DNA of 64,000 bases from Rhodobacter ferrooxidans (GCF_000176015.1 NZ_ACYY01000005.1:1-64000), one strand, 5' to 3'. Shown: positions 8,397-18,050, counted from the first letter of the stretch. The notes: generated by a model not told the origin, from the sequence alone. Numbers and translations are program-made.

Positions 8397-9014
8397 GTGC
8401 GGCATCCGCGATTTCTGGTGTTTCTGGCGGTGTTGGCGCTGGTGGGCGGGGCGGCGGCCTGGGGCCTTGGCGCGGTGTCGGGGATCGTGATCGGCTTTGA
8501 TGCGGCGGCGGCGGTGTTTCTGGCGACCTGTCTGCCGTTGTGGCTGGACGATCATCCCGACCGGATGCGGGCGCGGGCGGCGCGGGACGATGGCGGGCGG
8601 GGCTTGCTGTTGCTGGTGTCGGTCAGTGCGCTGGTGGTGGTGGTGCTGGCGTTGGCGCAGTTGATCGGCGGGCGGCAGGCGCAGGATATGGGAAGTTTCG
8701 CGCTGCTGGTGGGGACGCTGCTTTCGGCCTGGCTGTTTGTCAATCTGGTCTTCGCCTTTCACTATGCGCATGTGTTCTATGATCAGGCGGGCGGCAAGGA
8801 TGTGGGCGGTTTGGGGTTTCCGGGGGCCGAGCCGCCGATCTTTGCCGATTTCTGCTATTTCTCCTTCGTGATCGGCATGACCAGTCAGGTGTCGGACGTG
8901 CCGGTGCTGGCGCGCAGTTTGCGGCGGGTGGTGATGGTGCAGGGGATCATCGCCTTTCTGTTCAATCTGGGGGTGCTGGCGCTGACGGTGAACGTGCTGG
9001 CGGCGGTGCTTTAG
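8397..9014 (+). CDS. DUF1345 family inner-membrane protein
   Basis: A 205-residue protein with about five to six hydrophobic helices and the DUF1345 signatures FAFHYAHVFYD and FADFCYFSFVIGMTSQVSDV. The family is annotated as putative inner-membrane proteins without known biochemical role. The GTG at 8397 is preferred because GGAGG (8385-8389) sits seven bases before it and similarity starts here (RHPRFLVFLAVLALVGG); upstream GTG codons at 8337 and 8370 lack this support. The gene follows repeat copy A and seems monocistronic. Confidence 0.85.
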   Translation: MRHPRFLVFLAVLALVGGAAAWGLGAVSGIVIGFDAAAAVFLATCLPLWLDDHPDRMRARAARDDGGRGLLLLVSVSALVVVVLALAQLIGGRQAQDMGSFALLVGTLLSAWLFVNLVFAFHYAHVFYDQAGGKDVGGLGFPGAEPPIFADFCYFSFVIGMTSQVSDVPVLARSLRRVVMVQGIIAFLFNLGVLALTVNVLAAVL

Positions 9015-9158
9015 CCGGGCCACGCAGTTGTGAGTGTTCGGCGGTGAACAGGGGCTGTTCGGGGCTGTGCATTGAGGCGGGGCGGCGGATCGGGCAAGTT
9101 GGGGGCAGCCGGAATTCTTCGGCAGAGCAATCGTTTACCAGAACCGGAGATCTTACCC

Positions 9159-9731
9159 ATGCGTTTCACCCCTGTCGCGCTGATCGGCGCGCTGCTGGCC
9201 GCCCCGGCCTTTGCCGCCCCCGAGGCCTATGTGCTGGACCCCAGCCATTCGCAGATCGTGTTCAGCTACAACCACCTGGGCTATTCGACCACCACCGCGA
9301 TGTTCTCGGGCTTCGAGGGGACCATCAGCTTTGACGCCGAGGCCCCCGCCGCATCGTCGGTGTCGGTGGCGTTTCCGGTCAAGACCATGCTGACCGGCTG
9401 GCAGGCGCGGTTTGATCATTTTATGACGCCGGATTTCTTTGGCGCCACCGATGACGAGATGGTGTCGTTTGTCTCGACCGGCATCGAGGTGACGGGCGAG
9501 AAGACCGCGAAGATCACCGGCGATTTCACCCTGAATGGTGTCACCAAGCCGGTGGTGCTGGACGCGGTGCTGAACGCCGCGGGCGAGCATCCGATGGAAA
9601 AGAAGCCGTGGCTGGGGTTCAGCGCCACCACCGCGTTGCTGCGGTCGGATTTCGGGCTGGGGGCGTTTGCGCCCTATGTGTCGGATGAAGTGCCGGTGAC
9701 GATCTCGATCGAGGCGATGAAGGCGGAGTGA
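9159..9731 (+). CDS. YceI family periplasmic protein
   Basis: A 190-residue protein with a signal peptide (MRFTPVALIGALLAAPAFA, cleavage before APEAY). The mature protein starts YVLDPSHSQIVFSYNHLGYS and contains DFTLNGVTKPVVLDAVLN, both hallmarks of YceI. The family forms a lipocalin-like beta barrel that binds isoprenoid or amphipathic lipids in the periplasm. It converges on a cytochrome b561-YceI fusion, separated by a terminator at 9752-9784. Specific ligand unknown. Confidence 0.92.
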   Translation: MRFTPVALIGALLAAPAFAAPEAYVLDPSHSQIVFSYNHLGYSTTTAMFSGFEGTISFDAEAPAASSVSVAFPVKTMLTGWQARFDHFMTPDFFGATDDEMVSFVSTGIEVTGEKTAKITGDFTLNGVTKPVVLDAVLNAAGEHPMEKKPWLGFSATTALLRSDFGLGAFAPYVSDEVPVTISIEAMKAE

Positions 9732-9751
9732 TCCGGCTGCAAGCGTAAGGA

Positions 9752-9784
9752 AAGGCCGCCGGGGAAACCTGGCGGCCTTTTGCG
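9752..9784. terminator. Bidirectional terminator between the YceI gene and the b561-YceI gene
   Basis: AAAGGCCGCC pairs with GGCGGCCTTTT across a short loop, with T residues on the + strand and A residues on the other side, so it can serve both converging genes. Confidence 0.8.
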
Positions 9785-9791
9785 TTTGCGG

Positions 9792-10958
9792 TCAGCGGCG
9801 GGTGGCGGTCAGGGCGATACTGACGGTGACGGGGAAGCCCACGGTGGCCTCGTCGGGGTAGGCGGTGCCGATCTGGAAGGCGCGGCGGTCGAGGGTCGCG
9901 GTGCCTTGCATCTGTGCGGTGTCGCCGGTGATCTGCAGGGTGAAGGGCAGGGTCAGCGGCTGGCTGATGCCGTGCAGCGACAGGGTGCCGGTGGCAAGGT
10001 AGGCTGTGCCATCGGCGGTGATCTCGGCGGTGAAGATGGCCGTGGGGTGCAAGGCGGCGTTCAGGAACTCGGGGCCTTTGGCCTGGTCGGTGACAGCACC
10101 GAGGGTCAGGGAGCTGGTGTCGATGCGGGCGGTGACGTGGTTGCCGGTGGCGGCCTCGGGGTCGAAGGTGATCTCGGCCGACCAGGTGGCAAAGCTGCCT
10201 TCGACCGCGGTGCCGAGGCGGGAGACCGAGAAGCTCAGGGTGCCGGAGGTGATTTGCCAGTTGCCGCTGGTGGCGGTCTGCGGGGCTTGCGCCGTGGGGG
10301 CGGGCGGGATCAGGGCGACGGCGAGGCCCGCGCCGAGGATATAGACGGCGAGGGCGGTCAGCAGCGGTTTGGTGGCGCGGCTGGCATGGGTTTGGCCTGC
10401 AGGGGTGCCGCGCAGCATGCGGGCCAGGGTGGAATCGCGGTCGATCAGGGCGTGTTTCAGCGCGCCTGCAACGTGCAGCAGGATTGCTGCGGCCATAAGC
10501 TTGGTGAACACCCAGTGCAGGGCGCTGGCCGCAGCGGCCAGGCTTTCGGATTTCGGCACCAAGGGCAGGTCTTGCCCCAGCGGCCACAGGATCGGCGCGA
10601 AGCCGGAGGTGGCGGCGTGATGCACCCAGCCCGACAGTGGCACCGCCAGCAGCGAGAGGTACAGCAGCCAGTGGGTCGCCTCGGCGGCGAAGGTTTCCAG
10701 CCGCCGTTCGGGGTGCAGCGGCGCGGGGCGGGTTTCGGTCAGCATGTAGGCGATGCGCAGCAGGGCCACGAAGAAGGTGGCGATGCCGAGGGTCTTGTGC
10801 AGCGAGAAAACGGCGGCCTTGGCTGCGGCGGCCTCGGCGCCGTCCACCGGCAGGGCATTGGCGTAAAGGCCAAGCGGGATGGCGGTCAGGATCAGCAGGG
10901 CGGTCAGCCAATGCAGGCTGCGGGCGGCTTTGCCGTAGGATCGGGTTGTGTTGCGCAT
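9792..10958 (-). CDS. Cytochrome b561 / YceI fusion protein
   Basis: A 388-residue protein fusing two domains. Residues ~1-190 are a cytochrome b561-type diheme membrane domain with four hydrophobic helices and candidate haem histidines in SLHWL, SLHKTLG, ATHWLLYL and LLHVAGALKH. A further hydrophobic helix (~200-222) leads into a YceI domain (~230-388; FSVSRLGTAVEGSF, GTLSLHGISQPLTLPF). YceI proteins bind isoprenoid lipids, so the fusion suggests a periplasmic quinone- or lipid-binding barrel tethered to a membrane b-type haem electron carrier. It converges with a separate secreted YceI gene. The domain calls are clear; the redox role is inferred. Confidence 0.88.
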   Translation of the reverse strand: MRNTTRSYGKAARSLHWLTALLILTAIPLGLYANALPVDGAEAAAAKAAVFSLHKTLGIATFFVALLRIAYMLTETRPAPLHPERRLETFAAEATHWLLYLSLLAVPLSGWVHHAATSGFAPILWPLGQDLPLVPKSESLAAAASALHWVFTKLMAAAILLHVAGALKHALIDRDSTLARMLRGTPAGQTHASRATKPLLTALAVYILGAGLAVALIPPAPTAQAPQTATSGNWQITSGTLSFSVSRLGTAVEGSFATWSAEITFDPEAATGNHVTARIDTSSLTLGAVTDQAKGPEFLNAALHPTAIFTAEITADGTAYLATGTLSLHGISQPLTLPFTLQITGDTAQMQGTATLDRRAFQIGTAYPDEATVGFPVTVSIALTATRR

Positions 10959-11095
10959 GGGGTTTCTCCTGTTGCCGGGAAGGTAGCAGGGCGGGCCGGG
11001 GCCTTATACGGGGTGCGGCGCACAGGCCTTGTGCGAAAGATTGCACCCGGGCCGGGGGCGGAGTAACCAAGGGCAGGGTTGAAAAGGGGACCAAG

Positions 11096-12028
11096 ATGAG
11101 CCGCGCATTCGTTTTTCCGGGGCAAGGGGCACAGACCATCGGCATGGGGCAGGCGCTTGCTGCGGCCTATCCGGCGGCGAAGGCGGTGTTCGACGAGGTG
11201 GACGAGGCCTTGGGCGAGAAGCTGTCGGCGCTGATCTGGCAGGGCGACATCGCGGCGCTGACGCTGACGCAGAACGCGCAGCCGGCGCTGATGGCGACCT
11301 CGATTGCGGCGCTGCGGGCGTTGCAGGCCGAGGGGATCGGAGTCGAGACGGCGGCGTTTGTGGCGGGACACAGCTTGGGGGAATATTCGGCGCTTTGTGC
11401 GGCGGGGGCCTTGGGGCTGGCTGATACGGCGCGGCTGTTGCGCATCCGCGGGGCGGCGATGCAGGAGGCGGTGCCGGTGGGTGTGGGGGCGATGGCGGCG
11501 CTGCTGGGCCTCGATTTTGCCGCTGCGGTGGAAGTGGCGGCAGAGGCGGCGCAAGGGGAAGTGTGTCAGGCGGCGAATGACAACGATCCGGGGCAGGTGG
11601 TGGTTTCCGGCCACAAGGGCGCGGTGGAGCGGGCGTTGGAGATCGCCAAGGCGCGGGGTGCCAAGCGGGCGCTGTTGCTGCCGGTCAGCGCGCCTTTCCA
11701 TTGCGCGCTGATGCAGCCTGCGGCGGCGGTGATGGCCGAGGCTTTGGCGGGGGTGGTGATTGCAGCGCCTTCGGTGCCGGTGGTGGTGAACGTGCGGGCC
11801 GAGGCTGTGACCGAGCCTGACCGCATCCGCGATCTGCTGGTGGCGCAGGTCACAGGCTCGGTGCGCTGGCGGGAATCGGTGCTGTGGATGCAAGGGGCCG
11901 GGGTGACCGAGTTCTGGGAAATCGGTGCGGGCAAGGCGCTTTCCGGCATGATCAAGCGCACGGCTACGGGGGCTGTGACCCGCGCGGTGGGCACGCCCGA
12001 GGATGTGGCAGCGGCGGTGGCAGGGTAG
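11096..12028 (+). CDS. fabD: Malonyl-CoA:ACP transacylase
   Basis: A 310-residue enzyme that moves malonyl from CoA to acyl carrier protein, the first step of fatty-acid chain elongation. It shows FPGQGAQTIGMG at the N-terminus, the nucleophile motif GHSLGEYSA (S93), QNAQPALMATS, and the catalytic histidine in SAPFHCALM (about H202). Length is normal. The ATG at 11096 is preceded by AAAAGGGGA. fabG and acpP are not in view downstream: the next gene converges on it three bases past the stop. Confidence 0.96.
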   Translation: MSRAFVFPGQGAQTIGMGQALAAAYPAAKAVFDEVDEALGEKLSALIWQGDIAALTLTQNAQPALMATSIAALRALQAEGIGVETAAFVAGHSLGEYSALCAAGALGLADTARLLRIRGAAMQEAVPVGVGAMAALLGLDFAAAVEVAAEAAQGEVCQAANDNDPGQVVVSGHKGAVERALEIAKARGAKRALLLPVSAPFHCALMQPAAAVMAEALAGVVIAAPSVPVVVNVRAEAVTEPDRIRDLLVAQVTGSVRWRESVLWMQGAGVTEFWEIGAGKALSGMIKRTATGAVTRAVGTPEDVAAAVAG

Positions 12029-12031
12029 GTT

Positions 12032-12724
12032 TCAGAGGCTTTCGATCACCGTGATGTCTGCTGCGGCGCTGGGGGGCAGGGTGTTGGCGGTCAGGATGCG
12101 GCGCAGCCGGGCCGTCACCTCGCCCGCGGTGAAGTTCGCATCGACCTCGATATAGGGCACCCCGGCCTTGCGCACCGCCTCGCGCTTGACGGAATCGCGC
12201 AGGAAGGCGCGGTTCTGGTAGTGGCCGCTGCCCTGATATTCGATGGCGGCGACCAAGCGGCCGGCGCGGTTGAACACCGCGAAATCCAGCCGTTTGGAGT
12301 TGATCGAGGCGAAGGCGGCCTGACGGTCGGCATCCGAGCCAAAGCCTTGCCGTGGCCGGATCACCTCGCCCAGCGATGTTTGCGCCATGACCCGGTGGCC
12401 GTCGCCAACCTCGCGGATCACGCTCTCCAGCACCGGAAGCAATCGGGCCTCCTCGCGGTTCAGCAGGGTGCAGACCTCGAATTCGACGGCGGCAATGGCA
12501 TCCATCTGGGCGTGCGGGTTGGTCATTGCGGCCACTTGCGGCACGGCAAAGGGCACCACCTTGCGCCCCGGGGTTGGTCCTGACCGCAAGCTTGGGGTGC
12601 GGCGGCGCTTGCGACTGAACCGGGTGACCACCCAGCCGACCAGCAACAGGCAGATCACCGCCAGCCCTGCGGACAGACCCGGATCGTTGCCGAGCGCCGA
12701 GAAATGCGGGTTTTGCAGAATCAT
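12032..12724 (-). CDS. Membrane-anchored DUF2726 protein
   Basis: A 230-residue protein. A single hydrophobic helix near the N-terminus (LSAGLAVICLLLVGWVV) is followed by a basic linker (RFSRKRRRTPS) and a C-terminal DUF2726 domain (MNREEARLLPVLES-like start, then SKRLDFAVFNRAGRLVAAIEYQGSGHYQ and a KREAVRKAGVPYIEV ending). DUF2726 has a restriction-endonuclease-like fold: a D...E-x-Q/K core is visible in DFAVFN...AIEYQG. Whether it cuts nucleic acid is unknown. It is divergent from tgt; the 158-bp gap between them shows no other gene. The start is moderately certain because its ribosome-binding site is weak. Confidence 0.8.
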   Translation of the reverse strand: MILQNPHFSALGNDPGLSAGLAVICLLLVGWVVTRFSRKRRRTPSLRSGPTPGRKVVPFAVPQVAAMTNPHAQMDAIAAVEFEVCTLLNREEARLLPVLESVIREVGDGHRVMAQTSLGEVIRPRQGFGSDADRQAAFASINSKRLDFAVFNRAGRLVAAIEYQGSGHYQNRAFLRDSVKREAVRKAGVPYIEVDANFTAGEVTARLRRILTANTLPPSAAADITVIESL

Positions 12725-12882
12725 GGGACGACGCCGATTGCCAAAGCTGCCCCGTTCTGCACGCAGATTGCGGCGGCGGCATGGCCACGGGCAGGGCATG
12801 GCCGACCAGCCCCGGTTCAGGGCCTTGGCAAGCCGCCGGAATTGCCGCATGACGGCGGCGGGTTTGCAGGCAGGGCGCGGCG

Positions 12883-14013
12883 ATGGCACAGGGCTTCGGG
12901 TTTCAGGTGGCGGCACGCGATGGCGCGGCGCGGACGGGCGTGATCTCGACCCCGCGTGGCGAGATCAGGACGCCCGCCTTCATGCCGGTGGGCACGGCGG
13001 CGACGGTGAAGGCGATGCTGCCGGACTCGGTGCGCGCCACGGGTGCCGATATCCTGCTGGGCAACACCTATCACCTGATGCTGCGCCCCACCGCCGAGCG
13101 GATTGCCCGGCTGGGCGGGCTGCACCGCTTCATGAACTGGGACCGGCCGATCCTGACGGATTCCGGCGGTTTTCAGGTGATGAGCCTGGCGTCCTTGCGC
13201 AAGCTGACCGAAGATGGCGTGACGTTTTCCAGCCACATCGACGGCTCGAAACACATGCTCAGCCCCGAACGCAGCATGGAGATCCAGAAGCTGCTGGGCA
13301 GCGATATCGTGATGTGTTTCGACGAATGCCCGGCGCTGCCCGCCACCGATGCCGAGGTGGCGAAAAGCATGGCGCTGTCGATGCGTTGGGCGCAACGCTC
13401 TCGCGATGCCTTTGGGAGCCGGCCCGGCCACGCGCTGTTCGGCATCATGCAGGGCGGCGTGACGCGGGAGTTGCGCGAGCAATCCGCCAAGGCGCTGACC
13501 GCGATCGGCTTTGACGGCTATGCCGTGGGCGGCCTTGCGGTGGGCGAGGGGCAGGAGGCGATGTTTTCGGTGCTGGACTACGCGCCCGGAATGCTGCCCG
13601 AGGACAAGCCGCGCTACCTGATGGGGGTGGGCAAGCCCGACGACATCGTGGGGGCGGTGCAGCGCGGCATCGACATGATGGATTGCGTGCTGCCCTCGCG
13701 GTCCGGGCGCACCGGGCAGGCGTTCACCCGGCACGGTGTGGTCAATATCAAGAACGCCCGGCATATGGATGACCCGCGGCCCCTGGACGAGGCCTGCACC
13801 TGCCCGGCCTGCCGCAGCTACAGCCGCGCCTATCTGCATCATGTGTTCAAAAGCGGCGAGATCATCGCCTCGATGCTGCTGACCTGGCACAATCTGCAAT
13901 ATTATCAGGACCTGATGGCAGGCTTGCGCGGGGCGATTGCGGCGGGGCGGCTGGGCGATTTTGCGGCGGATTTCCATGCCCAGCGGGCGGCGGGGGATAT
14001 CGAACCGCTGTAA
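12883..14013 (+). CDS. tgt: tRNA-guanine transglycosylase
   Basis: A 376-residue enzyme that swaps guanine 34 for preQ1 in GU(N)-anticodon tRNAs on the way to queuosine. Visible motifs: [12 protein letters not shown] with the general-base aspartate near residue 93, [28 protein letters not shown] with the nucleophilic aspartate, and the zinc ligands [18 protein letters not shown]. Length matches bacterial Tgt. No queA or queuosine precursor gene is adjacent. A double palindrome follows the gene. Confidence 0.97.
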   Translation: MAQGFGFQVAARDGAARTGVISTPRGEIRTPAFMPVGTAATVKAMLPDSVRATGADILLGNTYHLMLRPTAERIARLGGLHRFMNWDRPILTDSGGFQVMSLASLRKLTEDGVTFSSHIDGSKHMLSPERSMEIQKLLGSDIVMCFDECPALPATDAEVAKSMALSMRWAQRSRDAFGSRPGHALFGIMQGGVTRELREQSAKALTAIGFDGYAVGGLAVGEGQEAMFSVLDYAPGMLPEDKPRYLMGVGKPDDIVGAVQRGIDMMDCVLPSRSGRTGQAFTRHGVVNIKNARHMDDPRPLDEACTCPACRSYSRAYLHHVFKSGEIIASMLLTWHNLQYYQDLMAGLRGAIAAGRLGDFAADFHAQRAAGDIEPL

Positions 14014-14026
14014 GGCCGGGAAAGAC

Positions 14027-14071
14027 AAAATCCTTGGAAGGATTTTGCCAAGAATTTTCGAAAATTCTTGG
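14027..14071 (+). repeat. A/T double palindrome after tgt, probable terminator
   Basis: Two adjacent perfect hairpins: AAAATCCTT-GG-AAGGATTTT (14027-14046) and CCAAGAATTTT-CG-AAAATTCTTGG (14048-14071). A very similar pair follows efp at 33859-33906, so this is a recurring element. It probably ends tgt transcription. Confidence 0.8.
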
Positions 14072-14094
14072 GTCCGGACGGCGGGGCGGTCCGG

Positions 14095-14607
14095 TCAGTT
14101 CTTGCGCCGCAGTTCCAGCAGGATGGTCGCGCCGGGTTCAACCTTGCCGTCAAACTGGCTGTCCACCAGCCCGTCCTCGCAGATCACCGACAGGTAGGCG
14201 TTGGCGTTCAGCGAAATATCAGCCGTCATCTTTTGCCGCCCCGCGGTTTCCTGCAGCTTCCAGTCGGGTTCGGCCTTGAAGGCGTTCTTGAAATAAACCG
14301 AGGCCGCCACCAGCGCCAGCCGCACCGCGGTGGCACGGGCGAACTGGATGCCGACCACCGTTTCGGCCATCACCACGCCTGCGGACCTCTCGCGGCTGGC
14401 GGCGACCTGCATGCCGTTCGGCATCGGCTGCACCTGAAAGCCTGCCGCCGCGTTCATGCAACCCAGAAAACTGCCGGTCTGCATCAGCCCGGCCATCACC
14501 TGGGCGATCACCTCCATCATGCAGGCCGAATCGGGCGGTGCCAGCGCGGCATCTGCGGGGTGCATCTTCGCTGCGGCATCGGGATTCGGGCGGAAAATGT
14601 GGAACAT
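14095..14607 (-). CDS. Hypothetical protein
   Basis: A 170-residue protein without signal peptide or clear membrane helix. The middle holds MMEVIAQVMAGLMQTGSF and a small-residue-rich stretch; the C-terminal third ends VEPGATILLELRRKN. I recognise no family. Codon usage looks like the neighbours. It is divergent from lon, separated by 311 bases (14608-14918) in which I see no gene, only a candidate lon promoter. Confidence 0.6.
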   Translation of the reverse strand: MFHIFRPNPDAAAKMHPADAALAPPDSACMMEVIAQVMAGLMQTGSFLGCMNAAAGFQVQPMPNGMQVAASRERSAGVVMAETVVGIQFARATAVRLALVAASVYFKNAFKAEPDWKLQETAGRQKMTADISLNANAYLSVICEDGLVDSQFDGKVEPGATILLELRRKN

Positions 14608-14815
14608 TCTATTCAGTTTCCTCGGGGGCTCACAGCATCGGATTTCCGCCGCGATTGCGGCGCGATCAGGGCCGGATTCCGACGATTTCGCGGATTGCCG
14701 CCGCTGCAGCGCCCCTGCGGCACCGTGTCACCGCCGGTTTGGCAGGGGGAAGGGGCGCTCGATTGTGCCCTTGCCCCCACACCCGCTCGGGCGCATCATT
14801 CCTGACAAGCGATGG

Positions 14816-14848
14816 TTGACACGGGGCCACCCCGCCACCAGATATGAC
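14816..14848 (+). promoter_or_regulatory. Possible lon promoter
   Basis: A perfect TTGACA (14816-14821) is followed about 18-21 bases later by an A/T-rich block (AGATATGA, 14840-14847). The -10 match is weak, so this is only a candidate. No clear heat-shock sigma32-type pair was found. Confidence 0.3.
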
Positions 14849-14918
14849 TGCTGACAGAGGGGAGGGGCGCGCTGCCGATGACCGGGGCCAGACCCTCCTG
14901 CCATACGAGGACAAGAGC

Positions 14919-17327
14919 ATGAGCGACCAGCTTTTCCCCAGCTACCCGGTGTTGCCGCTGCGCGATATCGTGGTGTTCCCGCATATGATCGTGCCGCTGT
15001 TTGTGGGGCGCGAAAAATCGGTGCGGGCTTTGGAAGTGGTGATGGCCGAGGACCGGCAGATCCTGCTTTCCAGCCAGATCGACCCCACCGTTGACGACCC
15101 CGCCGCCGACGGCATCTATCGCGCGGGTGTTTTGGCCAACGTCTTGCAACTGCTGAAACTTCCCGATGGCACCGTCAAGGTGCTGGTCGAGGGCAAGTCG
15201 CGGGTGCGCATCACCGAATTCGTCGCCAACGACAGCCATTTCGAGGCCCGCGTGGCCCCCTTGACCGAACTGCCGGGCGATCCGGCGGTGGTCGAGGCGC
15301 TTTTGCGCACCGTGGCCGAGGAATTCGAGCGTTACGCCAAGGTCAAGAAGAACATCCCCGAAGAGGCGATGGCGGCGGTGTCTGATGCCACCGAACCGGC
15401 ACGTCTTGCCGATCTGGTGGCAGGCCATCTGGGCATCGAGGTCGGGCTGAAACAGGCGCTGCTGGAGACGCTCGACGTCGCGGAACGCCTGGAAAAGGTT
15501 TACGGCCACATGCAGGGCGAAATGTCGGTCTTGCAGGTCGAGAAGAAGATCAAGTCCCGCGTCAAGACCCAGATGGAGCGCACGCAGCGCGAATATTATC
15601 TGAACGAGCAGATGAAGGCCATTCAGAAGGAGCTGGGCGACGGCGAGGATGGTCAGAACGAGGTGACCGAGCTGGAAGCCCGCATCGCGAGGACGCAGCT
15701 TTCCAAGGAAGCCCGCGACAAGGCCGATGCCGAGCTGAAGAAGCTGAAATCCATGTCGCCGATGAGCGCCGAAGCCACGGTGGTGCGCAACTATCTGGAT
15801 TGGCTCTTGGGCGTGCCCTGGGGCACCAAATCGCGCACCAAGAAGGATCTGGGCAAGGCCCAGGCGGTGCTGGATGCCGACCATTACGGGCTGGAAAAGG
15901 TCAAGGAACGCATCGTCGAATACCTGGCGGTGCAGGCGCGCTCGGCCAAGCTGAAGGGGCCGATCCTGTGCCTGGTCGGCCCTCCGGGTGTCGGCAAGAC
16001 CTCGCTTGGCCGGTCGGTGGCGCGGGCGACGGGGCGCGAGTTCATCCGTATCAGCCTTGGCGGCGTGCGCGACGAATCCGAAATCCGTGGCCACCGGCGC
16101 ACCTATATCGGCTCGATGCCGGGCAAGATCATTCAGGCGCTGAAGAAGGCGAAAACCACCAACCCGCTGATCCTGCTGGATGAAATTGACAAGATGGGGC
16201 AGGATTTCCGCGGCGATCCGGCCAGCGCCATGCTGGAGGTGCTGGACCCCGAACAGAACTCGACCTTCACCGACCACTACCTGGAGGTCGAATACGACCT
16301 GTCGAACGTGATGTTCATCACCACCGCCAACAGCTACAACATGCCCTCGCCGCTGTTGGACCGGATGGAGATCATCCCGCTGGCCGGCTACACCGAGGAC
16401 GAGAAGCGCGAGATTGCCAAGGGGCACCTGATCCCCAAGCAGATCGCCAACCACGCGCTGCGCAAGGGCGAGTTCAAGATCACCGATGCGGCGCTGACCG
16501 AGATCATCCGCACCTATACCCGCGAGGCCGGGGTGCGGAACCTGGAACGCGAGATTGCCAAGCTGGCGCGCAAGGCGGTTACGGAAATCGTCAAGGCCAA
16601 GTCCAAGACCGTCGAGGTGACGCCCGAGTCGCTGGAAAGCTGGCTGGGGGTGAAACGCTACCGTTACGGTCTGGCCGAGGCTACTGATCAGGTGGGGGTT
16701 GTTACTGGCCTCGCCTGGACCTCGGTTGGGGGGGAGCTTCTGTCGATCGAGGCGCTGCGCCTGCCCGGCAAGGGCCGGATGAAGACCACCGGCAAGCTGG
16801 GCGACGTGATGAAGGAATCCATCGAGGCGGCCTCCAGCTTCGTGCGCTCGATCAGCCCGGAACTGGGGATCAAGCCGCCGAAGTTCGAGACCATCGACAT
16901 CCACGTTCACGTTCCCGAAGGGGCAACCCCGAAGGACGGGCCGAGTGCGGGCGTGGCGATGGTGACCTCGATCGTGTCGGTGCTGACCGGGATCGCGGTG
17001 AAGAAGGACGTGGCGATGACCGGCGAGGTGACGCTGCGTGGCAATGTGCTGCCCATCGGCGGCTTGAAGGAAAAGCTGCTGGCAGCACTTCGGGGCGGCA
17101 TCAAGACCGTGCTGATCCCGGAGGAAAACGCCAAGGATCTGACCGAGATCCCCGACAACGTGAAGCAGGGGATGACGATCATCCCGGTTTCCAACGTGCG
17201 CGAGGTGCTGCGGCATGCCCTGGTGCGGATGCCCGAGCCGGTGGAATGGGACGAGGCCGCCGAGGAAGCCGCCGCTGCCGCCAAGGCCGCGGGTGGGGCG
17301 GCAGCCCCGGCGCAGACCGCGCACTAA
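14919..17327 (+). CDS. lon: ATP-dependent endopeptidase Lon
   Basis: An 802-residue cytoplasmic AAA+ serine protease that degrades misfolded and regulatory proteins. Order: N-terminal substrate-recognition domain ([26 protein letters not shown]), coiled-coil region, AAA+ module with Walker [10 protein letters not shown] near residue 354 and Walker [12 protein letters not shown], and C-terminal protease domain with the catalytic serine in [10 protein letters not shown] (about S676) and the lysine in [12 protein letters not shown]. Length equals the family norm. The start ATG 14919 gives [16 protein letters not shown]; an in-frame upstream ATG lacks conservation. A terminator follows. Confidence 0.97.
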   Translation: MSDQLFPSYPVLPLRDIVVFPHMIVPLFVGREKSVRALEVVMAEDRQILLSSQIDPTVDDPAADGIYRAGVLANVLQLLKLPDGTVKVLVEGKSRVRITEFVANDSHFEARVAPLTELPGDPAVVEALLRTVAEEFERYAKVKKNIPEEAMAAVSDATEPARLADLVAGHLGIEVGLKQALLETLDVAERLEKVYGHMQGEMSVLQVEKKIKSRVKTQMERTQREYYLNEQMKAIQKELGDGEDGQNEVTELEARIARTQLSKEARDKADAELKKLKSMSPMSAEATVVRNYLDWLLGVPWGTKSRTKKDLGKAQAVLDADHYGLEKVKERIVEYLAVQARSAKLKGPILCLVGPPGVGKTSLGRSVARATGREFIRISLGGVRDESEIRGHRRTYIGSMPGKIIQALKKAKTTNPLILLDEIDKMGQDFRGDPASAMLEVLDPEQNSTFTDHYLEVEYDLSNVMFITTANSYNMPSPLLDRMEIIPLAGYTEDEKREIAKGHLIPKQIANHALRKGEFKITDAALTEIIRTYTREAGVRNLEREIAKLARKAVTEIVKAKSKTVEVTPESLESWLGVKRYRYGLAEATDQVGVVTGLAWTSVGGELLSIEALRLPGKGRMKTTGKLGDVMKESIEAASSFVRSISPELGIKPPKFETIDIHVHVPEGATPKDGPSAGVAMVTSIVSVLTGIAVKKDVAMTGEVTLRGNVLPIGGLKEKLLAALRGGIKTVLIPEENAKDLTEIPDNVKQGMTIIPVSNVREVLRHALVRMPEPVEWDEAAEEAAAAAKAAGGAAAPAQTAH

Positions 17328-17349
17328 GCGCAACGGCCAGAACAGCAAG

Positions 17350-17377
17350 GGGCGCGTCCTGCGGGGCGCGCCTTTTT
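17350..17377 (+). terminator. Rho-independent terminator after lon
   Basis: GGCGCG (17351-17356) pairs with CGCGCC (17367-17372), followed directly by TTTTT (17373-17377). Confidence 0.8.
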
Positions 17378-17489
17378 CATGCCGCGGGGCAGGGGAAAGG
17401 CTTGGCTTTTCTGTTTCTTGGCAGTTCCGTTATCTGCCGATCTGGCGTAGTCTCGTTGCCAGAACCGCAACAATAACGGGACATCGCCC

Positions 17490-17963
17490 ATGACCGCGCC
17501 CAAACCCGCCTCTACCGCCAAACCGGCTGCGAAACCGGCTGCCCGGCCCGCCCCGAAGGCTGCCGCCAAACCGGCGGCCAAACCGGCTGCCAAACCCGTG
17601 GTGGCTGCAAATCCTGCGCCGGTGGAAGGGGCTGTGGTTGCCGCCGCCAAAGCCAAACCGGCCAACGCCAAGGCCGCCTCGGTGCTGAAGCTGAAGGACC
17701 TGGTGGACCGGGTGGTGAAGGCCACCGGCGGCAAGAAGAAGGGCATCAAGGAGATCGTGGTGGCGACGCTGGCCAGTCTGGGTGATGCGCTGACCAAGGG
17801 CGAGGATCTGAACCTGCCGCCCTTGGGCAAGGCCCGCGTCGGGCGGCAGAAAGACCAGGCCGAGGGCGAGTTGCTGGTGGTCAAGCTGAAGCGTGGCGGG
17901 GCTGGCGGTGCAGGCCGGAAAGCCGCGAAAGAAGCGCTTGCAGCCGCCGAAGACAACGGCTAA
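17490..17963 (+). CDS. HU-like DNA-binding protein with histone H1-like N-terminal tail
   Basis: A 157-residue nucleoid-associated protein. Residues ~1-62 are an Ala/Lys/Pro-rich tail with repeated AKPAAKPA units, like the C-terminal tail of histone H1 or bacterial H1-like proteins. Residues ~65-140 form a divergent HU/IHF domain (LKLKDLVDRVVKATGGKKKGIKEIVVATLASLGDALTKGEDLNLPPLGK), whose DNA-binding arm is short and lacks the usual RNPRTGE-type motif. Ordinary HU is about 90 residues, so this is a long variant. The gene lies between lon and tRNA-Val and appears monocistronic. DNA binding is inferred from family and charge. Confidence 0.82.
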   Translation: MTAPKPASTAKPAAKPAARPAPKAAAKPAAKPAAKPVVAANPAPVEGAVVAAAKAKPANAKAASVLKLKDLVDRVVKATGGKKKGIKEIVVATLASLGDALTKGEDLNLPPLGKARVGRQKDQAEGELLVVKLKRGGAGGAGRKAAKEALAAAEDNG

Positions 17964-17975
17964 GACGCGCTCCAC

Positions 17976-18050
17976 GGGTGATTAGCTCAGTGGTAGAGCG
18001 CTTCGTTCACATCGAAGATGTCAGGGGTTCAAATCCCTTATCACCCACCA
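17976..18050 (+). tRNA. tRNA-Val (anticodon CAC)
   Basis: A 75-nt cloverleaf: acceptor GGGTGAT/ATCACCC, D-arm GCTCAGTGGTAGAGC, anticodon stem CTTCG/CGAAG with loop TTCACAT (anticodon CAC, reads GUG valine), T-arm AGGGGTTCAAATCCCTT, CCA encoded. It starts 13 bases after the HU-like gene and forms the left border of the unusual 18.2-26.8 kb gene block, with its 3' end facing the block. Confidence 0.95.

Noticed and set aside
14700-14900. Heat-shock (sigma32-type) promoter for lon
   Set aside because: A CTTG-like element exists but no matching -10 at correct spacing; only a weak sigma70-like candidate kept.
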